DNA of 14,415 nucleotides, taken from assembly GCA_025927795.1 (NCBI GenBank), contig JAICKT010000067.1:1-14415 (forward strand). The letters run 5' to 3'. The DNA comes from Parafilimonas sp. Lineage in GTDB: Bacteria > Bacteroidota > Bacteroidia > Chitinophagales > Chitinophagaceae. Positions 6,360 through 14,030 of this stretch are shown here, in pieces; within the stretch, counting starts at the first letter, position 1; each line of letters opens with the position of its first letter. A program made the position numbers and the translations under genes. The notes beneath the pieces are model-generated. The model was not told the origin of the DNA. It saw only the letters and a program-made list of their open reading frames with translations, and did not search any database.

Positions 6360-7448
6360 TTAAAATAATAAAACCTGCGGAAGTGCATTTTTTGCTGAAA
6401 GATATTGATGCATGAATCGCGGAAAAGCTTTTGTTTTTATTTCGTTTTGCGAAAGCCATTCGCCTGGAATATTTTTTAAAAAGTCAGGTTCGGCATTCAG
6501 TTTAACAACTATAAAATAACCAAATAATTGCTGATGCGTTAATGCTTGTGGTTTTGCTTTAATAATGCTTACACCGGTAAAATCTTTAATAGATAATTCG
6601 CCTGATAAATATTTTTTTATTTTTTGTTTATTCCATTCCGGGTCGTGTGTTGTTTCAACCAAATAAAATTCGTGCAGGTTTTGCCAAATATCTTTTGCAG
6701 TTCGCTGTTGCACAAATTTTTTTTTGTTATGCTGAAAGATGAAATAAGAAAACCATCTTTCTTTTTTTGCAGGCTTCTTTAATTTTACAGGCAACACATC
6801 AATTTTATTTTTATTGAAAGCGATGCAGGTAATTCTTAAAGGACAAATTTCACAGAGTGGAACAGGCTTACAAACTGTTGCGCCAAAATCCATGATAGAT
6901 TGATTGTATTCACCGGGTTTATTTTTATCAAGACAAATATTAGCAACATGCGCAAAATAACGCTTGCCTTCTGTATTATCAACCGGAATATCAATACCAA
7001 AATATCTTGATAAAACGCGCAGTACATTACCATCAACTACAGCATGAGGAAGATTGAAACAAAAAGATGCAATAGCGCTTGCCGTATATGAACCAACACC
7101 TTTTAGTTTTAAAATAGAATTATAATCTGAAGGAAATTTGCCTGCGTATTTTTCCTGGATAAATCTTGCTGTGTATAATAAATTTTTGCAGCGTGTATAG
7201 TAACCTAACCCTTCCCATAATTTAAAAACTTCTTCATCTTTTGCGTTGGCAAGCTGTGTTATGGTTTGATAATGTTTGATAAATTTCTCATAATAACTCC
7301 AGCCCTGCTCTACTCTTGTTTGCTGCAAAATAATTTCACTCAGCCAAACTTTATACGGGTCCTTCTCTCCTTTCCATGGCATTTCTCTTCTGTTTTCTTT
7401 GCGATGCCATTTCATTAATATTTCTCTGAATAATTTTTTATTCTTCAT
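6360..7448 (-). CDS. mutY: A/G-specific adenine DNA glycosylase MutY
   Basis: MutY removes adenine mispaired with 8-oxoguanine. From the ATG at 7448 the protein has 362 residues. It carries the catalytic region SEIILQQTRVEQ (E38), the helix-hairpin-helix LKGVGSYTASAIASF (114-128), the catalytic aspartate in AVVDGNVLR (D139), and an Fe-S cluster loop with C193, C199, C202 and C208. A C-terminal NUDIX-like domain for 8-oxoG recognition (about 230-360) includes LTHQQLF. The frame extends to an ATG at 7505, but the extra 19 residues come from a heptamer repeat in the divergent promoter region, so M20 of that frame is the better start. Cluster spacing is C-X5-C-X2-C-X5-C; the usual first spacing is X6. 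It is probably first gene of a mutY-ssb-gldE-gldD unit. Confidence 0.93.
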   Translation of the reverse strand: MKNKKLFREILMKWHRKENRREMPWKGEKDPYKVWLSEIILQQTRVEQGWSYYEKFIKHYQTITQLANAKDEEVFKLWEGLGYYTRCKNLLYTARFIQEKYAGKFPSDYNSILKLKGVGSYTASAIASFCFNLPHAVVDGNVLRVLSRYFGIDIPVDNTEGKRYFAHVANICLDKNKPGEYNQSIMDFGATVCKPVPLCEICPLRITCIAFNKNKIDVLPVKLKKPAKKERWFSYFIFQHNKKKFVQQRTAKDIWQNLHEFYLVETTHDPEWNKQKIKKYLSGELSIKDFTGVSIIKAKPQALTHQQLFGYFIVVKLNAEPDFLKNIPGEWLSQNEIKTKAFPRFMHQYLSAKNALPQVLLF

Positions 7449-7465
7449 TACAATACAACAATAAA

Positions 7466-7495
7466 TTACAAACCACAAACTACAAACTATTTTTG
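7466..7495 (+). promoter_or_regulatory. Promoter of the ABC-F gene
   Basis: TTA (7466-7468) at the -33 position, a 19-base spacer, then TATTTTTG (7488-7495), a perfect TAnnTTTG -7 box. Only four bases lie between the box and the ATG at 7500, so transcription is predicted to begin at the start codon. Confidence 0.6.
7468..7488. repeat. Three heptanucleotide repeats in the mutY/ABC-F divergent promoter
   Basis: The plus strand reads ACAAACC, ACAAACT, ACAAACT. The last unit runs straight into the -7 box of the ABC-F gene. On the minus strand the same units give repeated TAGTTTG, close to the -7 consensus and pointed at mutY. Confidence 0.8.
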
Positions 7496-7499
7496 CAGC

Positions 7500-9392
7500 A
7501 TGCATTATGTATCTGCATTGGAAATAACAAAAAGTTTTGGCGCCGGACCTTTGTTTAAAAACATTTCATTTAATATTTCTGAAGGTGACAAGATTGCTTT
7601 AATTGCACGCAATGGCTTTGGTAAAAGCACGTTGCTTAAAATTCTTGCCGGTGAAGAAACGGTTGATGAAGGCGAAGTATGGATTAATAAAGATGTTACT
7701 GTTGCTTTATTTGAACAGGAGCCAAAATTCGAAGAAGATAAAACAGTGCTTGAAAATATTTTTCATCATAAACATCCGGTTATTGCTGCTATTAAAGAAT
7801 ATGAGAATGCAATCGAAATAAATGATGAAACTGTGTTGTCATCATCATTAGCAAAAATGGATGAGCTAAATGCATGGGAATTTGAAACCAACATAAAACA
7901 AATTTTAGGCAAGCTGAACATTCATCATCTTCAATCCAAAATAAATGAACTAAGCGGCGGCCAAAGAAAACGTATTGCACTGGCACAAACGCTTATTGAC
8001 ATTGGATTTGAGCATAAGCACATTTTATTAATAATGGATGAACCAACTAATCATCTTGACATTGAAATGGTAGAATGGCTTGAACATTATTTAAGTGCAC
8101 AGCATGTAACGCTGTTGCTTGTTACGCACGACCGTTATTTTTTAGATAATGTATGCAGCGAGATTTGGGAGATTGATAATGCGAAACTTTATATTTATAA
8201 AGGTGACTATGAAAATTATTTAGAAAAGAAATCTGCACGCATAGAAAATGAACAAGCAAATATTGATAAAGCGAAAAATTTATATCGCAGAGAATTGGAA
8301 TGGATGCGCAAGCAACCAAAAGCGCGTACCACAAAATCTAAAAGCCGCATGGATGCATTTGCTGAAACAGAACAAAAAGCAAAGCAAAAAATTGTTGATG
8401 CGCAATTGCAGTTGCAAATAAAAATGAGCAGGCTTGGCGGTAAGATTGCAGAGATGAAAAAAGTATATAAAAGTTATGGAGATACAAAAATTTTAAAAGG
8501 CTTTGATTATACTTTCAATAAGGGTGAACGCATTGGGATAATCGGTAAGAATGGCGTTGGCAAATCAACATTTTTAAATATTCTGCAAGGGATTGAGCAA
8601 CCTGACAGCGGTAAAATAAACGTTGGTGATACAATTGTGTTCGGCAATTTTTCTCAACAAGGTTTGGAGATTAAAGAAGATATGCGTGTGATTGAGTATG
8701 TAAAAACTTTTGCTGAAAGTTTTCCGTTGGCAAAAGGCGGAAACTTAAGCGCTGCACAGTTTTTAGAGTTGTTTTTGTTTCCACCTGAAAAACAATATAC
8801 ATTTTTATCATCTTTAAGTGGTGGTGAAAAAAAACGCTTGCAATTATTAACTATCTTATTTCGCAATCCAAATTTTTTAATTCTTGATGAGCCAACAAAT
8901 GACCTTGATTTACCAACATTAAATGTGCTTGAAAATTTTTTGTCAGATTTTCCCGGATGCGTTTTAATTGTTTCGCATGACCGATATTTTATGGACAAAT
9001 TAGTTGATCATTTATTTGTTTTCGAAGGCGATGGCGTGATAAAAGATTTCCCGGGAAATTATTCGCAATATCGGGTTGAAGAAAAATTAATTGACAATTT
9101 GCAATTGAAAGATGAGAGCAAAAAAATTTCTTCCGTGAATCGTGAATCCACGCAAGAGCGGGACAGGTCGTCAAAGGTGAATCGTAAATTAAGCTACAAA
9201 GAGAAGCGCGAGTTTGAACAATTAGAAAAAGAAATTCCTGAACTTGAAGAAGAGCGAAAAAAGCTTACAGAAAAATTAAGCAGTAATATCAGTTATGAAG
9301 AAATAACTGCTGTAAGTGAAAAATTGCTTTTAATCAATTCTATGCTGGAACAAAAAGAAATGCGCTGGTTAGAGTTGAGTGAGCTTTCATAA
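7500..9392 (+). CDS. ABC-F family ATPase (ribosome-associated, Uup/EttA-like)
   Basis: The 630-residue protein has two ABC ATPase domains in one chain and no membrane segment, the ABC-F layout; these act on ribosomes as translation factors or in antibiotic protection. Domain 1: P-loop NGFGKST (38-44), signature LSGGQ (151-155), Walker B IMDEPTNHLD (178-187), switch VTHDRYF (208-214). The linker (about 240-320) has the basic RELEWMRKQPKARTTKSKSR motif typical of the arm that contacts P-site tRNA. Domain 2: GKNGVGKST (349-357), LSGGE (439-443), ILDEPTNDLD (461-470), VSHDRYF (491-497). A C-terminal coiled coil spans about 565-628. Residues 545-563 are a spacer with internal 7-bp DNA repeats. The ATG fits the family start (HYVS...KSFG). 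It may have a leaderless mRNA. Its specific substrate state or drug role cannot be told. Confidence 0.93.
   Translation: MHYVSALEITKSFGAGPLFKNISFNISEGDKIALIARNGFGKSTLLKILAGEETVDEGEVWINKDVTVALFEQEPKFEEDKTVLENIFHHKHPVIAAIKEYENAIEINDETVLSSSLAKMDELNAWEFETNIKQILGKLNIHHLQSKINELSGGQRKRIALAQTLIDIGFEHKHILLIMDEPTNHLDIEMVEWLEHYLSAQHVTLLLVTHDRYFLDNVCSEIWEIDNAKLYIYKGDYENYLEKKSARIENEQANIDKAKNLYRRELEWMRKQPKARTTKSKSRMDAFAETEQKAKQKIVDAQLQLQIKMSRLGGKIAEMKKVYKSYGDTKILKGFDYTFNKGERIGIIGKNGVGKSTFLNILQGIEQPDSGKINVGDTIVFGNFSQQGLEIKEDMRVIEYVKTFAESFPLAKGGNLSAAQFLELFLFPPEKQYTFLSSLSGGEKKRLQLLTILFRNPNFLILDEPTNDLDLPTLNVLENFLSDFPGCVLIVSHDRYFMDKLVDHLFVFEGDGVIKDFPGNYSQYRVEEKLIDNLQLKDESKKISSVNRESTQERDRSSKVNRKLSYKEKREFEQLEKEIPELEEERKKLTEKLSSNISYEEITAVSEKLLLINSMLEQKEMRWLELSELS
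9134..9190. repeat. Heptanucleotide-like repeats inside the ABC-F C-terminal spacer
   Basis: CGTGAAT occurs twice in tandem at 9134-9147, and a related pair, GGTGAAT then CGTAAAT, lies at 9177-9190. Between them is GCGGGACAGGTCG (9158-9170), a GC-rich word unlike its surroundings. The frame is kept, giving VNRES...KVNRK in the protein between the second ATPase domain and the coiled coil. Confidence 0.65.
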
Positions 9393-10361
9393 AGTTTTAC
9401 TGCGCATAATTGCATCAATAATCTTATTTGCATGTTCGCGGGAATTTTCTATAAACAGTTTATGCGTATCATAACCGCCGCAAACAACGCCGGCTAAATA
9501 AATTCCTGCCTGATTTGTTTCCATTGTTTCGCCATTGTACAGTGGACATTGCTTTTCATCATCAGACAATGTTATTTGCAAATGTTTCAGTAAAGAAAAA
9601 TCTGGTTGATAGCCTGTCATTGCCAACACAAAATCATTTTCAATAGTAATTAATCCATCCGGTGTTTCAATATCAACCGTGCGCTCATGAATTGCTTTAA
9701 TGTTTGAATTAAAATACGCTTTAATACTGCCTTCTTTAATACGGTTCTCAATATCAGGCTTAACCCAATATTTTACACTTTTACCAATCACATCTTTTCT
9801 TATAACCATTGTAACTTCTGCACCTTTGCGCCATGTTTCCAAGGCTGCATCAACAGAAGAATTACTTGCACCTACAACAAGCACTTTCTGAAATGCGTAA
9901 TAATGCGGATCGTTATAATAGTGTTTTACTTTAGGCAAATCTTCGCCCGGCACATGCAACATTTGTGGTAAATCATAAAAGCCGGTTGCCACAATTATAT
10001 TAGCGCTTATATAATTGTCTTTTGAAGTTGTAATTTTAAATGTGCCGTCGTTCAATCGTTCTACGGCTTCTACTTTTTCAAATAAATTTATATTGAGATG
10101 ATAATCTTTTGCAACCCTGCGATAATACTCCAAAGCCTCTGCCCGCTTGGGTTTCGGATTCAGGCTCATAAAAGGAACGCCGCCGATTTCCAATCGTTCA
10201 GATGTAGAAAAGAAAGTCATGTTTACAGGATAATTGAACAAGCTGTTTACAAGACATCCTTTTTCAACAATAATATAATTGAGACCAGCTTCCTGTGCTT
10301 TAATGCCACATGCCAATCCAATCGGACCTCCGCCAATAATAAATACATCGTACCTGCTCAT
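9387..10361 (-). CDS. ypdA: YpdA-type FAD/NAD(P)H-dependent thiol-disulfide reductase
   Basis: The 324-residue protein matches the YpdA family, proposed or shown to reduce bacillithiol disulfide in Firmicutes. FAD-binding GGGPIGLACGI begins at residue 10, FNYPVNMTFFSTSERLEIG follows at about 42-60 (a family hallmark), ATGFYDLPQ ends the first FAD part, and the NAD(P)H-binding VVGASNSSVDAA lies at about 165-176. The second FAD motif includes QAGIYLAGVVCGGYDTHKLFIENSREH near the C-terminus. It is cytosolic. Unlike Staphylococcus YpdA, which has Cys14 in GGGPCG, this one has Ile14, with a cysteine at 18 instead. The ATG at 10361 is fixed by the Rossmann motif. A perfect -7 box lies five bases upstream. 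The last 6 bases overlap the convergent ABC-F gene. Confidence 0.85.
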   Translation of the reverse strand: MSRYDVFIIGGGPIGLACGIKAQEAGLNYIIVEKGCLVNSLFNYPVNMTFFSTSERLEIGGVPFMSLNPKPKRAEALEYYRRVAKDYHLNINLFEKVEAVERLNDGTFKITTSKDNYISANIIVATGFYDLPQMLHVPGEDLPKVKHYYNDPHYYAFQKVLVVGASNSSVDAALETWRKGAEVTMVIRKDVIGKSVKYWVKPDIENRIKEGSIKAYFNSNIKAIHERTVDIETPDGLITIENDFVLAMTGYQPDFSLLKHLQITLSDDEKQCPLYNGETMETNQAGIYLAGVVCGGYDTHKLFIENSREHANKIIDAIMRSKTL

Positions 10362-10366
10362 ACAAT

Positions 10367-10374
10367 CAAAACTA
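10367..10374 (-). promoter_or_regulatory. -7 promoter box of the ypdA-like gene
   Basis: The minus strand reads TAGTTTTG, a perfect TAnnTTTG match, with five bases (ATTGT) before the ATG at 10361. No TTG stands exactly 19 bases upstream. This predicts a leaderless or nearly leaderless mRNA, separate from the upstream PAS gene. Confidence 0.5.
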
Positions 10375-10427
10375 AAACAATATTTAAGTTAATAGGTTGC
10401 TGAGGCTTTAAAAAAGCAAAGAATAAA

Positions 10428-10455
10428 ATAAGGTTAGAGATAGATTATAAGGTTA
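10428..10455. repeat. Direct repeat ATAAGGTTA, two copies, at the end of the PAS gene
   Basis: ATAAGGTTA occurs at 10428-10436 and 10447-10455; the second copy overlaps the last bases of the PAS gene. The copies are 19 bases apart, start to start, roughly two helical turns. It may be a binding site or chance. Confidence 0.3.
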
Positions 10456-11205
10456 ACTTGATTGCTTAATCATAACAAGCAATTTTCTTTCGTTGCCCGG
10501 TACACCTTCTATTAATTTTCCCCGGAGATTTAATTTAATGTTTTCGCCCGATTTGCTTTCTATGTAAAATGTTTTTACTTCACCGGTGTTCTGTATCACA
10601 AGAAAATTAACCACTTCCTGTTTTACATCGGGTCTCATCCAAAAATCATTTTCAATATCCGATAAGCGACACCCTTTTACAGGTTCTTTTTGCAGATGAA
10701 ACATTTTTAGAAAAGCACGATTAACCTTGATTATTCTTATACTGCTATCCAGTAAAAGCAATGCAGAGTCTGTTATAGAATCAAAAATTGATTCTATAAA
10801 CTCATGCGACTCAAGAAGAAATCTTTCAAGCTGTTTTTGTGCATGAATATTATGAATGACTTTAACTACACATGTTTGCCTGTCTTTATTTTCAATCAAA
10901 ACAGATTCACCTGTTACCCATAATTTACTGCCATCTTTATGCACTATATAGTTTTCATCACTTGCAGATCCCAGTGCATTTACATTTTGTAATTCTCTTT
11001 CCGGTTTATTTATTTCTTTGTCTTTTTCAGTAAACAAAATCGAAAAATTTTTGCCAACTAAATCCTGAGGTAAATAACCGAAGCGAAGATGAAAAGCTTC
11101 ATTAACATCAAGTATTTCGCCATCACATTTCATTAAAAGAATACCGTTATACTTGGCATTATTAAAAAATGTTTCAAAAAATCCTGTGGTGTTCAAGGTT
11201 CGCAA
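10453..11205 (-). CDS. Protein made only of two PAS domains
   Basis: The 250-residue cytoplasmic protein contains a first PAS domain at about 8-125 (ILLMKCDGEILDVNEAF, FGYLPQDLVGKNF, then a PAC-like GSKLWVTGESVLI...VVKVIHNI), a connecting helix at about 118-140, and a second PAS domain at about 135-248 (SIFDSITDSALLLLDSSIRIIKVNRAFLKMF). No histidine kinase, GGDEF, LytTR or DNA-binding segment follows, so it is either a stand-alone sensor or partner protein, or the remnant of a longer sensor kinase. Ligand or cofactor cannot be predicted. The start is TTG (11205), with an in-frame stop 15 bases upstream and no ATG before the first PAS domain. A perfect TATATTTG box lies 13 bases upstream. It follows clpB behind a strong terminator. 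Confidence 0.75.
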   Translation of the reverse strand: MRTLNTTGFFETFFNNAKYNGILLMKCDGEILDVNEAFHLRFGYLPQDLVGKNFSILFTEKDKEINKPERELQNVNALGSASDENYIVHKDGSKLWVTGESVLIENKDRQTCVVKVIHNIHAQKQLERFLLESHEFIESIFDSITDSALLLLDSSIRIIKVNRAFLKMFHLQKEPVKGCRLSDIENDFWMRPDVKQEVVNFLVIQNTGEVKTFYIESKSGENIKLNLRGKLIEGVPGNERKLLVMIKQSS

Positions 11206-11218
11206 TTTTTGATGGCTT

Positions 11219-11226
11219 CAAATATA
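11219..11226 (-). promoter_or_regulatory. -7 promoter box of the PAS gene
   Basis: The minus strand reads TATATTTG, a perfect TAnnTTTG, located between the clpB terminator and the TTG start at 11205 (13 bases away). A TTG -33 element is not seen at 19 bases. It supports separate transcription of the PAS gene and a very short leader. Confidence 0.45.
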
Positions 11227-11240
11227 AATAAGAATCCGCT

Positions 11241-11266
11241 AAAAAAAATCCCGCTTTAAAGCGGGA
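11241..11266 (-). terminator. Rho-independent terminator of clpB
   Basis: On the minus strand, 20 bases after the clpB stop, TCCCGCTTTAAAGCGGGA forms a strong hairpin (11266 to 11249) followed by eight T residues (11248 to 11241). This is a textbook intrinsic terminator. Confidence 0.92.
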
Positions 11267-11285
11267 AATTATACTTGTTATTTTA

Positions 11286-13904
11286 TTATTTCACTTTTTC
11301 CGGAACTTCATTTCTAAACACCACAACATTATCGAATACATCAACTAAAACAGGATGTGATCTGTCTATATCGCCCGCAAGAATTTTTTTGCTTAATTGA
11401 TTTACAATTTGTTTTTGAATTAAACGCTTTAAAGGTCTTGCGCCAAACTGTGGGTCATAACCTTGTTCAGCTAAATAATCAAGCAAATAATCTGTAAACT
11501 GTAATTCTATATGGCTTGATTCGAGCATCTTTTTCAAAGCGTTTAACTGGATGCTAACAATGTTTCTTATTTCGCTCTTCATTAATGGCTGGAACATGAT
11601 GATCTCATCAACACGATTTAAAAATTCAGGGCGAATTGTTTGACGCAGCAAATTCATTACTTCTGCTTTTGTTCTTTCAACAACCTCATCAAGATTTTTT
11701 TCATTTACATTTTGAAATGCATCTTGTATTAAAGTGCTGCCGATATTGCTCGTCATAATAATTATCGTGTTTTTAAAATTCACTACACGACCTTTATTAT
11801 CTGTCAAACGTCCATCATCTAACACCTGCAATAAAACATTCCAAACATCAGGATGCGCTTTTTCAATTTCATCCAGCAATACAACGCTGTAAGGTTTACG
11901 ACGAACTGCTTCCGTTAATTGTCCGCCTTCATCATAACCAACATATCCCGGAGGCGCGCCCACCAAACGAGACACCGTATGTTTTTCCTGGTACTCACTC
12001 ATATCAATGCGTGTCATCATACTTTCATCATCAAACAAATATTCTGCAAGCGCTTTTGCCAACTCTGTTTTACCAACGCCTGTTGTACCTAAAAATATAA
12101 ATGAACCAATTGGTTTTTTGGGGTCTTGCAAACCTGCGCGGCTTCTGCGAATGGCATCTGCAACGGCAGTGATGGCTTCTTCCTGACCAACAACTCTTTC
12201 ATGCAAATGTTCTTCAAGATGCAATAATTTTTCTTTTTCACTTTGCATCATTCTTGTTACAGGAATACCAGTTGCCTTCGCAACATTTTCAGCAATATCT
12301 TCAGCATCTACTTCTTCTTTCATCAAGCGGCGATTGTGCTGACTCAATTCATTCAATTGCTCAGTTAAATTGTCGATTGTTTTTTCCTGTTCTTTTATTT
12401 TACCATAACGAATCTCAGCAACCTTTCCATAATCACCGTTACGTTCAGCTTGTTCAGCTTCTAATTTTAGTTGTTCGATAGAAGCTTTTGCATTTTGAAT
12501 TTTTTCAACTAATTCTTTTTCCTGTTGCCATTTTGCTTTTAAGGTATCACGTTCAACGCTCAGATTACTTATTTCAATATTGAGTAATTTCAATTTGTCT
12601 TCATCATTTTCACGTTTGATGGCTTCGCGTTCAATTTCCAACTGACGAATTTGTCTTTCCAGATTATCCAACTCTTCCGGCATTGAATTCATTTCCAGGC
12701 GAAGCTTTGCAGCACTTTCATCAATCAGGTCAATTGCTTTATCCGGTAAAAAACGATCTGTTATATAACGATGCGATAATTCAACTGCAGCCACAACTGC
12801 TTCATCTTTTATGCGCACATGGTGATGCGTTTCGTATCGATCTTTTAAACCACGCAAAATTGAAATTGCATCTTCAACACTTGGCTCTTCAATCATTATT
12901 TTTTGAAAACGGCGTTCAAGTGCTTTATCTTTTTCAAAAAATTTCTGATACTCGTTCAGCGTTGTTGCACCAACGGCTCTCAGCTCCCCACGTGCTAATG
13001 CAGGCTTTAAAATATTTGCCGCATCCATTGCGCCTTCACCACCGCCGGCACCAACCAAAGTATGTATCTCATCTATAAATAAAATAATTTCTCCATCACT
13101 GTTGCTCACATCTTTTATCACGCCTTTCAATCTTTCTTCAAACTCGCCTTTATATTTTGCGCCGGCAATAAGCTGACCCATATCCAACGCATAAATAATT
13201 TTTGATTTTAAATTTTCAGGCACATCCCCATTTACAATTCTGTGCGCAATACCTTCTGCAATAGCAGTTTTACCAACGCCGGGTTCGCCAACAAGAATGG
13301 GATTATTTTTTGTTCTGCGCGAAAGTATATGCAGTGTTCTGCGAATTTCTTCATCGCGACCAATAACAGGGTCAAGTTTACCCTGCCTTGCCATTTCGTT
13401 TAAGTTGCGTGCATATTTATTTAATGCATTAAATTCCTGCGTTTGTGTTTGTGATGTAACAGTTTCACCTTTGCGCAAATCTTTAATCGCAGCAACTAAA
13501 CCTTTCTCCGTTAAGCCCACGCCTTTTAATAATTTAGCTGATGCATCATTGCCCTGAACAATTGCTAACAATAAATGTTCAGGTGTTATAAACTCATCGT
13601 TGAATTGTTTTAATACAGCGCCTGCACGCAATACAACACTGTTTGCATCGCGACTTACGGATTGCGCTGGTTCACCACCACTAATTTTTGGAAGTTTATT
13701 GATTGCTTCATCCAGTTTCGTATCAAGCAGGTTAAGCGTTACATTATTTTTCTTTAACAGATATTCAACCGGAGAATCCTGTTGTTCTAACAAAGCTTTT
13801 AAAATATGCTCTGTTTCGATATTTGGGTTTCCGTTATTAAATGCAAGTTGCTGCGCCTGTTGAAAGGCTTCAGCTGCTTTTATTGTGAAGTTTCCTAAGT
13901 TCAT
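11286..13904 (-). CDS. clpB: ATP-dependent disaggregase chaperone ClpB
   Basis: The 872-residue protein is a full-length ClpB/Hsp104-type AAA+ disaggregase working with DnaK in the cytoplasm. The N-terminal Clp_N domain (about 1-145) begins NLGNFTIKAAEAFQQAQQLA. AAA1 has Walker A GEPGVGKT (206-213), pore loop AKYKGEFEER (249-258) and Walker B ILFIDE (274-279), plus an ERRF arginine-finger region (330-333). A long coiled-coil middle domain spans about 405-530, which separates ClpB from ClpA. AAA2 has Walker A GTTGVGKT (606-613), pore loop GYVGY (653-657), Walker B VVLLDE (674-679) and a C-terminal GARPLKR sensor. The ATG at 13904 is the family's usual start. An imperfect dyad lies about 45 bases upstream; no CIRCE element is seen. 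It ends at a strong terminator. Confidence 0.97.
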   Translation of the reverse strand: MNLGNFTIKAAEAFQQAQQLAFNNGNPNIETEHILKALLEQQDSPVEYLLKKNNVTLNLLDTKLDEAINKLPKISGGEPAQSVSRDANSVVLRAGAVLKQFNDEFITPEHLLLAIVQGNDASAKLLKGVGLTEKGLVAAIKDLRKGETVTSQTQTQEFNALNKYARNLNEMARQGKLDPVIGRDEEIRRTLHILSRRTKNNPILVGEPGVGKTAIAEGIAHRIVNGDVPENLKSKIIYALDMGQLIAGAKYKGEFEERLKGVIKDVSNSDGEIILFIDEIHTLVGAGGGEGAMDAANILKPALARGELRAVGATTLNEYQKFFEKDKALERRFQKIMIEEPSVEDAISILRGLKDRYETHHHVRIKDEAVVAAVELSHRYITDRFLPDKAIDLIDESAAKLRLEMNSMPEELDNLERQIRQLEIEREAIKRENDEDKLKLLNIEISNLSVERDTLKAKWQQEKELVEKIQNAKASIEQLKLEAEQAERNGDYGKVAEIRYGKIKEQEKTIDNLTEQLNELSQHNRRLMKEEVDAEDIAENVAKATGIPVTRMMQSEKEKLLHLEEHLHERVVGQEEAITAVADAIRRSRAGLQDPKKPIGSFIFLGTTGVGKTELAKALAEYLFDDESMMTRIDMSEYQEKHTVSRLVGAPPGYVGYDEGGQLTEAVRRKPYSVVLLDEIEKAHPDVWNVLLQVLDDGRLTDNKGRVVNFKNTIIIMTSNIGSTLIQDAFQNVNEKNLDEVVERTKAEVMNLLRQTIRPEFLNRVDEIIMFQPLMKSEIRNIVSIQLNALKKMLESSHIELQFTDYLLDYLAEQGYDPQFGARPLKRLIQKQIVNQLSKKILAGDIDRSHPVLVDVFDNVVVFRNEVPEKVK

Positions 13905-13948
13905 ACCTAAAGGAAATTAATTTTTAGATTAATAAAATGATAATTAAC

Positions 13949-13964
13949 TCATGCAAAAACATGA
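13949..13964. repeat. Inverted repeat upstream of clpB
   Basis: TCATG-CAAAAA-CATGA has perfect 5-base arms and lies 45-60 bases upstream of the clpB ATG. It does not match CIRCE (TTAGCACTC-N9-GAGTGCTAA). A heat-shock operator is conceivable but unsupported. Confidence 0.25.
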
Positions 13965-14030
13965 AGTATAAAACTCTGTATTCACTCATCAAAAAATAAT
14001 CCAATAAACTGTAAGGGAAACTATGGCAGC

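Noticed and set aside
7449..7505. N-terminal extension of MutY from an ATG at 7505
   Set aside because: It translates the heptamer repeat and would overlap the ABC-F start; the M at 7448 fits the family.
8654..8998. 114-codon open frame antisense to the ABC-F gene
   Set aside because: Shadow frame opposite the second ATPase domain; no recognisable protein features.
12683..13078. 131-codon open frame antisense to clpB
   Set aside because: It is rich in His, Leu and Gln with no domain, typical of a shadow of a strongly coding strand.
13949..13964. CIRCE heat-shock operator upstream of clpB
   Set aside because: The dyad has 5-base arms with a 6-base spacer and does not match CIRCE arms or spacing.
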